Below are positions 15,524 to 24,038 of a stretch of DNA of 32,166 nucleotides, in pieces. Source of the stretch: Bacteroidia bacterium (lineage in GTDB: Bacteria; Bacteroidota; Bacteroidia; Bacteroidales; CAJPTX01); NCBI GenBank assembly GCA_905373475.1, contig CAJPTC010000031.1:1-32166 (forward strand). The letters run 5' to 3'. Both the position numbers and the translations under genes were made by a program. The first letter of the stretch is position 1. The number at the start of each line of letters is the position of its first letter. A model generated the notes under the pieces. That model was not told the origin of the DNA, made no database searches, and worked only from the letters and a program-made list of their open reading frames with translations.

Positions 15524-16126
15524 ATGAGCGAGCGCTATAAGACTATTGTTGCGCCCGCAGAGGGCTTGTACAAAGAAAAAGGAAGTCGTTTTATTGCGTA
15601 CGCCTATCCTGTAGCTACGCTTACTGCGATCCAAGAACATTTGCAGAATCTACGTAAAGAGCATCATGCCGCGCGGCATTGTTGCTATGCCTATCTGTTG
15701 GGTTTCGATGCCTCGGAGTTTCGTGCTAACGACGATGGTGAACCCAGTGGCACGGCGGGACGTCCGATACTTGGAGAGCTTCGAGCCAACGAACTTACGC
15801 ATATTCTGGTGGCGGTGGTGCGTTATTTTGGGGGTATCAAACTAGGCGTATCGGGGCTCATAGAGGCTTACCGCACGGCTACAGCCGATGCGCTGGCGCA
15901 TTGCGAAATGGTGTGGCGTGAGGTGATGGTGTGTATGCGTATGGAATTTGGTTATGAGGATACGCACAATGTATACGCCACCTTGAAACGCTACGAGGGA
16001 GAAGTCCTTTCAGAACATTGGAACGAACGCTGCCAGATGGAGGCGTGTTTTAAGAAAGCGTACGGTGCGCAGGCAATCGCAGAGCTTAGCGCTCTGCCCC
16101 AATTTGAGGTGCTAGGAGAGTACTAG
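15524..16126 (+). CDS. YigZ/IMPACT family protein
   Basis: A 200-residue protein with the N-terminal UPF0029/IMPACT fold and its signature RYFGGIKLGVSGLIEAYR, plus the preceding HCCYAYLLGF and NDDGEPSGTAGRPIL stretches. Bacterial relatives such as E. coli YigZ are of similar length and have a proposed, not proven, role in translation or stress control. The frame stays open upstream to 15419, but the start at 15524 (MSERYKTI) was chosen because family members begin here and the upstream residues are hydrophobic and family-unlike. It precedes pyrB by 43 bases on the same strand. Confidence 0.9.
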   Translation: MSERYKTIVAPAEGLYKEKGSRFIAYAYPVATLTAIQEHLQNLRKEHHAARHCCYAYLLGFDASEFRANDDGEPSGTAGRPILGELRANELTHILVAVVRYFGGIKLGVSGLIEAYRTATADALAHCEMVWREVMVCMRMEFGYEDTHNVYATLKRYEGEVLSEHWNERCQMEACFKKAYGAQAIAELSALPQFEVLGEY

Positions 16127-16169
16127 TCACGACGGAGTGTGAAACAATTATATTGCAAATAGAGAGGTA

Positions 16170-17093
16170 ATGCAGGGTAAAAGTTTAGTATCGATCAATG
16201 ATTTAACGCGAGAGGAGATCATTGATATCCTAGATATGGCGGAGCTGTATTCGCAGCAACCGCGTCAGAAGGTTTTAGAAGGGCATGTGGTGGCAACTTT
16301 GTTCTTTGAACCATCGACGCGTACGCGCCTGAGTTTTGAAAGTGCTGTAAATCAGCTACGAGGACGCGTGCTTGGCTTTGCGGAAGCCTCGAGTTCGAGC
16401 GTCTCGAAGGGAGAGAGTCTGAAGGATACCATTCTGACAGTATCCAATTATGTAGATCTTATCGTGATGCGTCACCCCATAGAAGGTGCAGCACGCTATG
16501 CGTCGGAAGTCTCCCCTGTGCCGATAATCAATGCGGGCGATGGCGCTAACCAACACCCTACGCAGACGTTACTCGATCTCTTTTCCATACGGAAGACGCA
16601 AGGGATTTTGGAGAATCTGACAATCTGTATGGTGGGCGACCTAAAGTATGGGCGTACCGTGCATTCGCTCCTGATGGCTATGTCGCATTTCCAAGCGAAG
16701 TTTATTTTCATTGCACCGCCCGAATTGCGCTTGCCAGACGAGTATCGTAAGTTCTTGAAAGATAGGAAGCTGGAGTATAAGGAATACGAAGTGCTTAACG
16801 AAGAAACGATAGCGAACGCGGATATTCTTTACATGACGCGCGTGCAGCGCGAGCGTTTCTCAGATCCCTTAGAGTATGAGAAGGTGAAGAACGTCTATGT
16901 GTTGCGCAATGCCTTGTTGCAAGGAACAAAGGACAACTTGAAGGTGCTGCATCCGCTCCCACGTGTTAATGAAATTTCGACTGATGTAGATGATAACCCC
17001 AAGGCATACTACTTCCAACAGGCGCGCAATGGGGTCTATACGCGTATGGCAATAATGAGTACCATCTTGGGCAAGAAGCCTGAAAATTGTTAG
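16170..17093 (+). CDS. pyrB: Aspartate carbamoyltransferase, catalytic subunit
   Basis: A 307-residue enzyme that joins carbamoyl phosphate and aspartate, the first committed step of pyrimidine synthesis. The carbamoyl-phosphate loop FFEPSTRTRLSFESA is near residues 46-60, followed by the SSSVSKGESLKDT loop. HPTQTLLDLF and the aspartate-loop region VQRERFSDPLEY with HPLPRVNEI complete the active site. Length is normal. pyrI follows 26 bases later, so the enzyme should be the regulated PyrB-PyrI holoenzyme. GAGAGG sits nine bases before the start as a plausible ribosome site. Confidence 0.97.
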   Translation: MQGKSLVSINDLTREEIIDILDMAELYSQQPRQKVLEGHVVATLFFEPSTRTRLSFESAVNQLRGRVLGFAEASSSSVSKGESLKDTILTVSNYVDLIVMRHPIEGAARYASEVSPVPIINAGDGANQHPTQTLLDLFSIRKTQGILENLTICMVGDLKYGRTVHSLLMAMSHFQAKFIFIAPPELRLPDEYRKFLKDRKLEYKEYEVLNEETIANADILYMTRVQRERFSDPLEYEKVKNVYVLRNALLQGTKDNLKVLHPLPRVNEISTDVDDNPKAYYFQQARNGVYTRMAIMSTILGKKPENC

Positions 17094-17119
17094 TAACGTG
17101 CCCTCAAAAACTGTTTTCA

Positions 17120-17590
17120 ATGGAAACGAGCAATAAAAAAGATCGAGTAGTAAGTGCCATAGAGAACGGCACTGTGATAGACCATATTCCTGCCGATGCC
17201 CTTTTCAAGGTTATTCAGATTTTAGGGCTCAGTAAGCTGAGCAACCAGATGACGTTCGGGGTAAACCTTACCAGCCAGCGTCTGGGCAAAAAGGGGATTA
17301 TCAAGATTGCCGACAAATTCTTTAAGGCAGAAGAAATTAACCGCATTGCAATGGTTGCGCCGCATGCGAAGCTAAACATCATCCGCAATTTTGAAGTGGT
17401 TGAAAAGCTCGAGGTGCGGCTGCCAGAAACGATATCGGGGATAGTGCGTTGTGTCAATCCCAAATGTATTACCAACAATAACCCTGTAGAGCCCCAGTTT
17501 GAGGTTCTTTCAGACAACCCTGTGTCGCTGCGCTGCCACTACTGCGAGCGTATTACCGACCAGAGTCATATGGAATACATTACGGAGTAG
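17120..17590 (+). CDS. pyrI: Aspartate carbamoyltransferase, regulatory subunit
   Basis: A 156-residue subunit that binds nucleotide effectors and bridges PyrB trimers. The N-terminal allosteric domain has VSAIENGTVIDHIPADALFK. The C-terminal zinc domain has the expected Cys-x4-Cys (CVNPKC) and Cys-x2-Cys (CHYC) ligands. The frame is open from 17087, but the ATG at 17120 gives the standard METSNKK start. The stop codon abuts the thiL start with no spacer, so thiL is probably translated by coupling. Confidence 0.96.
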   Translation: METSNKKDRVVSAIENGTVIDHIPADALFKVIQILGLSKLSNQMTFGVNLTSQRLGKKGIIKIADKFFKAEEINRIAMVAPHAKLNIIRNFEVVEKLEVRLPETISGIVRCVNPKCITNNNPVEPQFEVLSDNPVSLRCHYCERITDQSHMEYITE

Positions 17591-18661
17591 ATGGAGGAAC
17601 AACAGAAGGGACAGTCTCTTTCGTCGCTCGGCGAGTTTGCGCTGATCGAACATCTGACGAAGGACTTTCCTCCGCTCCATGCCGAAACGAAAGTGGGTGT
17701 GGGCGATGATGCTGCTGTGCTCCAGCCGCCTGAAGGAGAACAGATGGTGGTTACAACCGATATTCTGCTGGAGGGCATCCATTTCAACCTGACCTATACT
17801 TCTTTGGTGCATTTGGGGTATAAGTCGGTGGTCGTGAACTTAAGTGATGTCTACGCCATGAATGCGCGCCCCACTGCCATAACGGTGACCATTGGGGTCT
17901 CGCAGCGTTTTCGGGTTGAGCAGCTTGAAGATCTGTACAAGGGTATACGTATAGCATGTCGCGAGTTTGGAGTAGATCTGGTGGGAGGCGATACCTCTGC
18001 CTCCTTAACAGGGCTAACCATTTCGGTTACGGCGATTGGTTTTGCTAAGCCCGAAGCACTTTGTTACCGCTCTGGTGCAAAGGTTAACGAGTTGATATGC
18101 GTTACGGGCAACTTGGGAGCAGCCTATTGCGGTTTACGAATCTTGGAACTCGAGACGCGTGTCTTTGCCAAGCAACCTACCGTGCAACCCAAGCTTGAGG
18201 GGTACGAGTTTGTAATCGGACGTCTGTTGCGCCCTCGTCCTCGACAGGATGCCTACCAGCAGTTTGCAGCCGCGGGTATAAAGCCTAGTGCTATGATGGA
18301 TATAAGTGACGGACTATCGAGTGAGCTCTTGCATATATGTAAAGATTCGCACGTAGGGTGTCGTATCTACCCCGAGCGTTTGCCGATAGACCAAGAAACG
18401 TATAGGGTAGCAGAGGAGCTACACCTCGATCCGTTGTTTGTCGCCATGAATGGTGGCGAGGACTACGAACTTCTGTTCACTGTACCTGCCGAGTACAACC
18501 AAAAGATGGATGATATGGGCGTGAGTGTAATCGGCTATACAACTGCGTATGAGCAAGGAGCTGTACTTGTAACCTCAGAAGGCAAAGAGTATACGATAGA
18601 TGCACATGGCTGGCAAGCTTTTAAGGAGGAATCGTTCACCGAGAATCCGAAGGAAGCGTAA
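17591..18661 (+). CDS. thiL: Thiamine-monophosphate kinase
   Basis: A 356-residue enzyme that phosphorylates thiamine monophosphate to thiamine pyrophosphate using ATP. Hallmarks are LIEHLTKDFP, GVGDDAAVLQP near residues 37-47 with the metal-binding aspartates, LVGGDTSAS, MDISDGLSSEL and MNGGEDYELLFTV. Length is slightly above the usual 320-350. The ATG directly follows the pyrI stop. A hairpin terminator follows at 18693. Confidence 0.95.
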   Translation: MEEQQKGQSLSSLGEFALIEHLTKDFPPLHAETKVGVGDDAAVLQPPEGEQMVVTTDILLEGIHFNLTYTSLVHLGYKSVVVNLSDVYAMNARPTAITVTIGVSQRFRVEQLEDLYKGIRIACREFGVDLVGGDTSASLTGLTISVTAIGFAKPEALCYRSGAKVNELICVTGNLGAAYCGLRILELETRVFAKQPTVQPKLEGYEFVIGRLLRPRPRQDAYQQFAAAGIKPSAMMDISDGLSSELLHICKDSHVGCRIYPERLPIDQETYRVAEELHLDPLFVAMNGGEDYELLFTVPAEYNQKMDDMGVSVIGYTTAYEQGAVLVTSEGKEYTIDAHGWQAFKEESFTENPKEA

Positions 18662-18692
18662 GTATCTTTAAGAACCAAAAAGGATGAAATGA

Positions 18693-18720
18693 GAGGCGTG
18701 GCATGAGCTGCGCCTTTTTT
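18693..18720 (+). terminator. Rho-independent terminator after thiL
   Basis: AGGCGTGGC pairs with GCTGCGCCT (nine pairs, two of them G-T) around an ATGA loop, followed by a run of seven T. Confidence 0.8.
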
Positions 18721-18811
18721 ATTGTTTGCTTTTGTATGCAATAGAGGTTGTGAATGCGAACATTTCGCAAGAAACGCTGTTAAATAGTAGTGCTAAAGAT
18801 ACGAAGACGCG

Positions 18812-19732
18812 ATGCCCTATATGATTGATGCGGAGCAGAGTATGCCACAAGGAGGCTCAGGGAGTGCCTATTTGGGCGACCACCGTTGCTTTGCGTGTAT
18901 CTTAGACAAGATGAACGCGCTTCTTGATGCCTTTAATGCAACGCCAGCCGATCGTTCGGCGTTTGTGGCAGAACTCGCGTCACGTTATGCAGATCATGGC
19001 GCGACGACAGCGCCTACCGATTTTTTGCGAGAGTCGTATCATACACTTGCGAAGCGCTACGAGGGCGAATTCCCTTTTTGGCAATACAAGAAGGCGATGA
19101 ATGATCTGGCACTCGAACTGCAACCTGCTCTGAGAGTTCGTGTTAGGATGGGGAGTAATTCCTTTCGCAATGCCATGCGTATTGCGCTCGTGGGTACACG
19201 AATCAATTTTGCCAAAGATACTACGCAACAGATTATGGCAGAGGTTGACGAGGGAATTCGAGCTCAATTGGCGATTGATGATGGCGAGCTCCTCAAAAGT
19301 CGCATACACAATGATTCCAAAATTGTTTACCTAGCCGACCGTGCAGGCGAGATTGTCTTTGATAGAATGTTTATACGCACCATACCAGGCGCAGAGGTTG
19401 TGTATGTGGTAAACTGTCCGTATGCAGGTTTCTCTGCCTCAGGACAAGATGCTGACTATGTCTCTATGCGTGGTTGTGCTAAGGTACTTGCCAATGGTTG
19501 CGAGGCGCCGAATACAGTACCTGCTGTTGCCAACCAGCGTTTTCATGAAATACTCGACGAGGCAGATATTATCATAGCAAAAGGACAAAGTAATCTGGAG
19601 GCTTTGTTCTCTTATCATGATCCGCGCCTCTTTGCTCTCTTCACGTGTCGCTGCGATTTGGTGGCTAAGCGGTTTGGTATTGCCGTAGGCGACTCGGTGA
19701 TTATGCACCAAGAGTCCCATATCGCGCAATAG
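18812..19732 (+). CDS. DUF89/ARMT1-like protein with altered metal site
   Basis: A 306-residue protein of the DUF89 family, whose members are metal-dependent damage-control phosphatases or carboxyl methyltransferases. Family marks are the early CFACILDKM cysteine pair, YLADRAGEIVFD at 173-184, CPYAGFSASGQDAD and IIAKGQSNLEALFS. Two normally conserved metal-site motifs differ. The usual GN-x-x-D is replaced by GTRIN (128-132), and the usual Asp-Asn of the DNAGE motif is Asp176-Arg177. That could mean another metal, another reaction or lost catalysis. It stands alone between the thiL terminator and the speB promoter. The family call is secure; the role is not known. Confidence 0.8.
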   Translation: MPYMIDAEQSMPQGGSGSAYLGDHRCFACILDKMNALLDAFNATPADRSAFVAELASRYADHGATTAPTDFLRESYHTLAKRYEGEFPFWQYKKAMNDLALELQPALRVRVRMGSNSFRNAMRIALVGTRINFAKDTTQQIMAEVDEGIRAQLAIDDGELLKSRIHNDSKIVYLADRAGEIVFDRMFIRTIPGAEVVYVVNCPYAGFSASGQDADYVSMRGCAKVLANGCEAPNTVPAVANQRFHEILDEADIIIAKGQSNLEALFSYHDPRLFALFTCRCDLVAKRFGIAVGDSVIMHQESHIAQ

Positions 19733-19903
19733 CTTAGAACACGAAAACAGCCGTCTGCGCAGGGGAAATATCCGTTTATATCTCGAATTTCGGGCGAGGT
19801 GCGTTGTTGTTCTATTCATCCAAAATGGAAACCTTGCCTGTATGGTATGATTATAATGCATCTCCCGTGATTTGTACAAGCGTCGCAAGATAGGAATTTG
19901 CGC

Positions 19904-19911
19904 TATTTTTG
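19904..19911 (+). promoter_or_regulatory. Possible -7 element before speB
   Basis: TATTTTTG fits the TAnnTTTG consensus and lies 25 bases before the speB start codon. No good -33 box is at the usual distance. Confidence 0.4.
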
Positions 19912-19936
19912 CTCACTATAAGTAATGAGGTGAGCA

Positions 19937-20812
19937 ATGGAAAATTACGGAGGACTGCCCGAGGAATATGCAGTGTACGAGAGTGCGCGCGTTGTAGTAC
20001 AACCCATACCATACGATGGTACAAGTACTTGGGGCAAAGGTGCAGACAAAGGGCCAGAGGCGTTGCTAGAAGCCTCTGCCAATATGGAGCTCTACGATAT
20101 AGAGACCGACACCGAACCCTATACTATTGGTATTGCTACTGCCGAGCCTGTGCCCTGTGCAGGTACTGTGGAGCAGATGGTGGCAGCCAGTCAGCGTGCG
20201 GTAAATGAGCACATCCGTAATGGGAAATATGTGGTAAGCATTGGCGGCGAACATTCGGTAAGCATCGGTCCTATTTTGGCACATGCCGCTAAGTATGAAG
20301 ATCTTACGGTGTTGCAGATTGATGCACACACCGACCTTCGGCAGGAGTACGAGGGGAGTAAGTACAATCATGCTTGTGTCATGGCGCGAGCGCGCGAGGT
20401 GTGCCCCATAGTGCAAGTGGGTATCCGTAGTATGGATACTTCTGAGCTTGAAGGTTTGCAACGCGAGCGTATATTTTGGGCGCATGAGATTGTCGGACAG
20501 ACTGGTTGGGAGCAGCGCGCAATTGATCTACTCACGCCGCGCGTGTACATCACGATAGATTTGGATGGGTTTGATCCTTCCATCCTCCCAAGTACTGGAA
20601 CGCCCGAACCAGGCGGGCTAGAGTGGCATCCGACGTTGCGCTTCTTGCGTCGAGTCTTCGAGTCGCGCGAAGTGGTAGGATTTGATATTGTTGAGCTCTG
20701 TCCTACGGGCAATGCCAAGCCCTCTGCCTTCTTAGCAGCTAAGTTGCTCTACAGGTTACTCAGTTTCCGTTTCCTCGGTCAGTTGTCTAAGTGTAGCGAT
20801 CGGAGCTGCTAG
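19937..20812 (+). CDS. speB: Agmatinase/ureohydrolase family protein
   Basis: A 291-residue ureohydrolase, most likely agmatinase, splitting agmatine to putrescine and urea. The binuclear manganese ligands are present: His in GGEHSVSIG, Asp-x-His-x-x-x-Asp in QIDAHTDLR, and the two aspartates of TIDLDGFDP. EYEGSKYNHACVM and STGTPEPGGLEWH are typical of agmatinases and less so of arginases. The next gene is a deoxyhypusine-synthase-like enzyme, which fits a polyamine pathway. The start is the ATG at 19937 after GAGG. Confidence 0.92.
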   Translation: MENYGGLPEEYAVYESARVVVQPIPYDGTSTWGKGADKGPEALLEASANMELYDIETDTEPYTIGIATAEPVPCAGTVEQMVAASQRAVNEHIRNGKYVVSIGGEHSVSIGPILAHAAKYEDLTVLQIDAHTDLRQEYEGSKYNHACVMARAREVCPIVQVGIRSMDTSELEGLQRERIFWAHEIVGQTGWEQRAIDLLTPRVYITIDLDGFDPSILPSTGTPEPGGLEWHPTLRFLRRVFESREVVGFDIVELCPTGNAKPSAFLAAKLLYRLLSFRFLGQLSKCSDRSC

Positions 20813-20866
20813 CAGAGTACCTACGTCTTTCAATTTCAAACAATTAAGCTTTAACTATAAGTAGAG

Positions 20867-21889
20867 ATGAGTAAGAAGGAGTTGTTGCGCGAAGAGATTC
20901 GTCATATCGATATAACGAAAATAGACTCTCGCCCCATTATAGATGCTATGCGCGGGATGTCGTTCTCGTCGCGCGATACGGCAAATGCGGCAGATATTTT
21001 GAACCGCATGCTTGGTGATACGGAGTGCACGAATATTCTAACCCTTGCAGGCAGTACGAGTGCTGCGGGCTGTATGCAGGTGTACGTGGATATGGTACGA
21101 AACAACATGATTGATGCGATTGTTTCGACAGGAGCTTCGATCGTGGATATGGATTTCTTTGAGGCACTGGGCTTTAAGCACTATCGGGGTACGCCCTTTG
21201 TAGATGATTCGGCGCTTCGTGCGCAGTACATCGACCGTATCTACGATACTTATATCGATGAAGAGGAACTACAGAATTGCGATGCTACCATAAAGAAGGT
21301 GGCAGACGGGCTAGAGCCCCGCCCCTATAGCTCGCGTGAGTTTATCTCGGAGATGGGACGTTATCTCACGAAGCATTCGGTAAAGAAAGATAGCCTAATA
21401 CAAGTATGCTACGAACACAATGTGCCGATTTTCTGCCCCGCATTTAGCGATTCGAGTGCAGGCTTCGGACTGGTGTTACACCAAGTAGCACACCCAGATG
21501 CGCATGTTTCGATTGATTCGGTGCGCGATTTTCTCGAACTCACCCAAATCAAGATTGCAGCCAAAACAAGTGGTCTGTTCATGATAGGTGGTGGCGTACC
21601 CAAGAATTTTGCACAGGATACGGTGGTGTGCGCCGAGGTGCTCGGGCATGAAGTGCCTATGCATAAATACGCGGTACAAATTACCGTGGCAGATGTGCGC
21701 GATGGGGCATGTTCGTCTTCCACGTTGAAAGAGGCTTCGTCTTGGGGCAAGGTAGATACTACGTTTGAGCAGATGGTATATGCCGAGGCTACTACCGTAG
21801 TACCACTGATAGTAAGCTATGCTTACCATACGGGGTTGTGGAAAAACCGCAAGAAGTATGAGTGGGCGAAACTATTTGCCAAGAAGTAA
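20867..21889 (+). CDS. Deoxyhypusine synthase-like protein (probable polyamine synthase)
   Basis: A 340-residue NAD-dependent enzyme of the deoxyhypusine synthase family. The catalytic lysine motif SSWGKV is intact (Lys295), with LAGSTSAAGCM, DAIVSTGASIVDMDF, PAFSDSSAGFG and GLFMIGGGVPKNF forming the NAD and substrate sites. Bacteria lack eIF5A, the eukaryotic substrate, and bacterial members that have been studied often act as homospermidine synthases. Placement 54 bases after speB supports a polyamine role: agmatinase would make putrescine, and this enzyme would condense it. It is seven bases from trmD. Confidence 0.9.
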   Translation: MSKKELLREEIRHIDITKIDSRPIIDAMRGMSFSSRDTANAADILNRMLGDTECTNILTLAGSTSAAGCMQVYVDMVRNNMIDAIVSTGASIVDMDFFEALGFKHYRGTPFVDDSALRAQYIDRIYDTYIDEEELQNCDATIKKVADGLEPRPYSSREFISEMGRYLTKHSVKKDSLIQVCYEHNVPIFCPAFSDSSAGFGLVLHQVAHPDAHVSIDSVRDFLELTQIKIAAKTSGLFMIGGGVPKNFAQDTVVCAEVLGHEVPMHKYAVQITVADVRDGACSSSTLKEASSWGKVDTTFEQMVYAEATTVVPLIVSYAYHTGLWKNRKKYEWAKLFAKK

Positions 21890-21895
21890 GCAAAG

Positions 21896-22612
21896 ATGTT
21901 GCAGATTGATATTCTAACAGTGCTCCCCGAGTTGCTCGGGGGCACGTTGGAGTATTCGATCGTGGGACGCGCCCGTGCACAGCACCTTGTTGAAATAGGC
22001 GTGCATTGGTTGCGCGATTATACGCACGACAAGCGTCGTACGGTAGACGACTATGCTTATGGTCCTGATGCGGGCATGGTTTTGAAGCCCGAACCGATTT
22101 TTGAAGCCGTAGAGCATTTGTCGGAGATCGGCGGTGCGTATGATGAGATTATTTACACTGCGCCCGATGGCGAACTCCTAACGCAAACGCTTGCTACCGA
22201 GTTGAGTTTGAAGAAACGCTTGCTCATTCTTTGCGGTCATTACAAGGGAGTGGATCAGCGGGTGCGCGATCATCTGGTGACGCGCGAGGTGAGCATTGGC
22301 GACTATATCCTGAGTGGTGGTGAGCTGGCGGCTGCCGTAATAGTAGATAGTGTGGTTCGTCTTGTGCCAGGCGCATTGAGTGATGCAACCTCGGCGCTCA
22401 GCGATTCGTTTCAAGAGGGGTTAATAGCGCCACCAGCCTATACGCGTCCTGAAAGTTTTAGGGGATGGGAAGTGCCCGAAATACTCCGTTCTGGGAACTT
22501 CCCTGCCATTGCAAAGTGGCAGCACGAGGAGTCGTTGCGACTGACACGCGAACGTCGCCCTGCGATGCTTGAAGCGTATGAGCGCCGTACCACTTCTTCC
22601 GAACAAGACTGA
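21896..22612 (+). CDS. trmD: tRNA (guanine37-N1)-methyltransferase
   Basis: A 238-residue SPOUT enzyme that methylates G37 of tRNAs to prevent frameshifting. The start is MLQIDILTVLPELL, followed by YSIVGRARAQHLVEIGVHWLRD. The trefoil-knot SAM site has LILCGHYKGVDQRV and EVSIGDYILSGGELAA, and the C-terminal domain has PPAYTRPESFRGWEVP and LRSGNFPAIAKW. All expected elements are present at normal length. In many bacteria trmD sits with ribosomal genes; here it follows the polyamine genes. Confidence 0.97.
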   Translation: MLQIDILTVLPELLGGTLEYSIVGRARAQHLVEIGVHWLRDYTHDKRRTVDDYAYGPDAGMVLKPEPIFEAVEHLSEIGGAYDEIIYTAPDGELLTQTLATELSLKKRLLILCGHYKGVDQRVRDHLVTREVSIGDYILSGGELAAAVIVDSVVRLVPGALSDATSALSDSFQEGLIAPPAYTRPESFRGWEVPEILRSGNFPAIAKWQHEESLRLTRERRPAMLEAYERRTTSSEQD

Positions 22613-22648
22613 GAACTGTAGTAGTGTTGAAGCAAAGGTCTGAAGAAA

Positions 22649-23167
22649 ATGGAAATACAAATACTATTACTTGCACTTTTACCTAGTGTGTTGGTTCTTT
22701 TGGCTGGGTTGCTCTCGTATCGTTATTTAGCGGACTCGCTCCTGCGAAGAGATGCCCTCCAACAAAGCATAGAGACCCGAAAACTCACGCTTCCGATTCG
22801 TTTGCAAGCCTACGAACGTCTGACGCTACTTATGGAACGAATTAGCCCTGAAAGCCTTTTATTGCGATGCATGACGGGCGAGCTCACCACCAAACAATAT
22901 GAGGGGGTGCTGATAGCTAATATTCGTGAGGAATGGGAGCACAACCTTTCGCAGCAGATTTATGTGAGCCACGAGGTGTGGCAACTCGTATGCCAAGCCA
23001 AGGGGAATGTATCGAAGATGATAACGATGTGCGGCGATAAGGTTCATCCACAGAGTCCCGCCATAGAATTATCGAACATGATATTGGCGATGCTACTTGA
23101 AATGAGTTCGCATCCTACGGCAGCTGCTCTTTCCGCATTGCGTGGCGAGGCCAGCCGACTGATGTAA
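22649..23167 (+). CDS. Membrane-anchored conserved Bacteroidota protein
   Basis: A 172-residue protein with one N-terminal membrane helix (residues 4-28) followed by a soluble, mostly helical domain (RLQAYERLTLLMERISPESL, VSHEVWQLVCQAKGNVSKMI). It resembles small Bacteroidota proteins of unknown function often labelled DUF7935; that label is from memory. It begins 36 bases after trmD, probably in the same transcript, and ends before the terminator at 23255. No catalytic motif is visible. Confidence 0.75.
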   Translation: MEIQILLLALLPSVLVLLAGLLSYRYLADSLLRRDALQQSIETRKLTLPIRLQAYERLTLLMERISPESLLLRCMTGELTTKQYEGVLIANIREEWEHNLSQQIYVSHEVWQLVCQAKGNVSKMITMCGDKVHPQSPAIELSNMILAMLLEMSSHPTAAALSALRGEASRLM

Positions 23168-23254
23168 AGAGCAGGGTTGTGTTAATGCCCTCTCTGCGTC
23201 TATGAAGCGAATTTCATAGAAAGCGCTCGATAGCTTTATTGCCTAGTACGATAC

Positions 23255-23285
23255 ACGGTGCGCCCTCTGTGGTGCGCCGTTTTTT
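23255..23285 (+). terminator. Rho-independent terminator
   Basis: ACGGTGCGCC pairs with GGTGCGCCGT (ten pairs, two G-T) around a CTCTGT loop and is followed by TTTTTT. It ends the transcript from the trmD side. Confidence 0.8.
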
Positions 23286-23442
23286 GTTCGTACAAAGCAA
23301 CCTGTTGATAATACAACATTATTGCGAGTTGCGTAAATATTGTACACAAAGCCGCGAAGAGTATTCTGAGTGAGAGGAGTTGCCATTTTTTCTCAATGCC
23401 CGTATTTCTGTTGTCCTAGACAAAACGTTAGCACGCAAGAAG

Positions 23443-24003
23443 ATGAAAAACGCTTTGGTTCTGTTGCTTGTAGCCGTGTTATTGTTGGGTATAAGCTCTT
23501 GTACGCAAACATTTTACGAAGATGTTGCGAAAGATAAAGTGGCAGTTGTAGGGCGCAATCTTGTAGTGCTTGCCAGCGATACACCAGCCGAGGTTCGTGT
23601 CTCTTACTACGAAACGAGTGATGGAACGTCTAATAAGTTGGAGACGAAGACGATACAAACACCCTATGTTCTGGATATGGGCAAGGTGGTTGTAAAGTAT
23701 GACAGTGTGGACTATAAGTGGCGTGGCGGCTATTGTGGTAAAAAACACCTGATAGATGGGCACAAAGTGCTAAACGTAAGCGCTATTTTGGGAGATGGAG
23801 GTGCTGAATATCTCAAGCTTGAGAATCGTTCAGAGCAGGTGGTAAAATTTGCCGTTGTTGGGGTGCAGAAATTGGTAACCAAGCGCGACGATGAACGGAA
23901 TGTAATTGAGTCGCAGCCGAGCCCAGTGATAGCCCACCAATGCAACACTTTAATAAAAAAATCTAGCCCAAGACAGCGTCTCGAGCTAGATTGTATTTCT
24001 TGA
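23443..24003 (+). CDS. Small lipoprotein of unknown function
   Basis: A 186-residue protein starting MKNALVLLLVAVLLLGISSC, a lipoprotein signal with the acylated cysteine at position 20 or so. The frame is open from 23380, but the 23443 start is the only one giving a signal peptide. The mature part is probably a beta-rich domain (VAVVGRNLVVLASDTPAEVR, SYYETSDG) without recognised family. The last 16 codons lie inside a strong terminator belonging to the opposing lipoprotein gene. The C-terminal CNTLIKKSSPRQRLELDCIS is therefore likely shaped by that hairpin rather than by protein function. Confidence 0.75.
   Translation: MKNALVLLLVAVLLLGISSCTQTFYEDVAKDKVAVVGRNLVVLASDTPAEVRVSYYETSDGTSNKLETKTIQTPYVLDMGKVVVKYDSVDYKWRGGYCGKKHLIDGHKVLNVSAILGDGGAEYLKLENRSEQVVKFAVVGVQKLVTKRDDERNVIESQPSPVIAHQCNTLIKKSSPRQRLELDCIS
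23955..23992 (-). terminator. Terminator of the minus-strand lipoprotein, inside the opposing gene
   Basis: On the minus strand AATCTAGCTCGAGAC pairs with GTCTTGGGCTAGATT (15 pairs, two G-T) around a three-base loop and is followed by a T run. On the plus strand it is part of the last coding stretch of the preceding gene. Confidence 0.8.
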
Positions 24004-24038
24004 GCGATATTGCTCACTCATTTAAGTATCTAATACGG

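Noticed and set aside
20066..20485. 139-codon minus-strand frame inside speB
   Set aside because: Shadow of agmatinase, whose metal motifs prove the plus-strand reading.
23380..23442. Longer N-terminus of the plus-strand lipoprotein
   Set aside because: The added residues would bury the lipoprotein signal; the ATG at 23443 gives a standard signal peptide.
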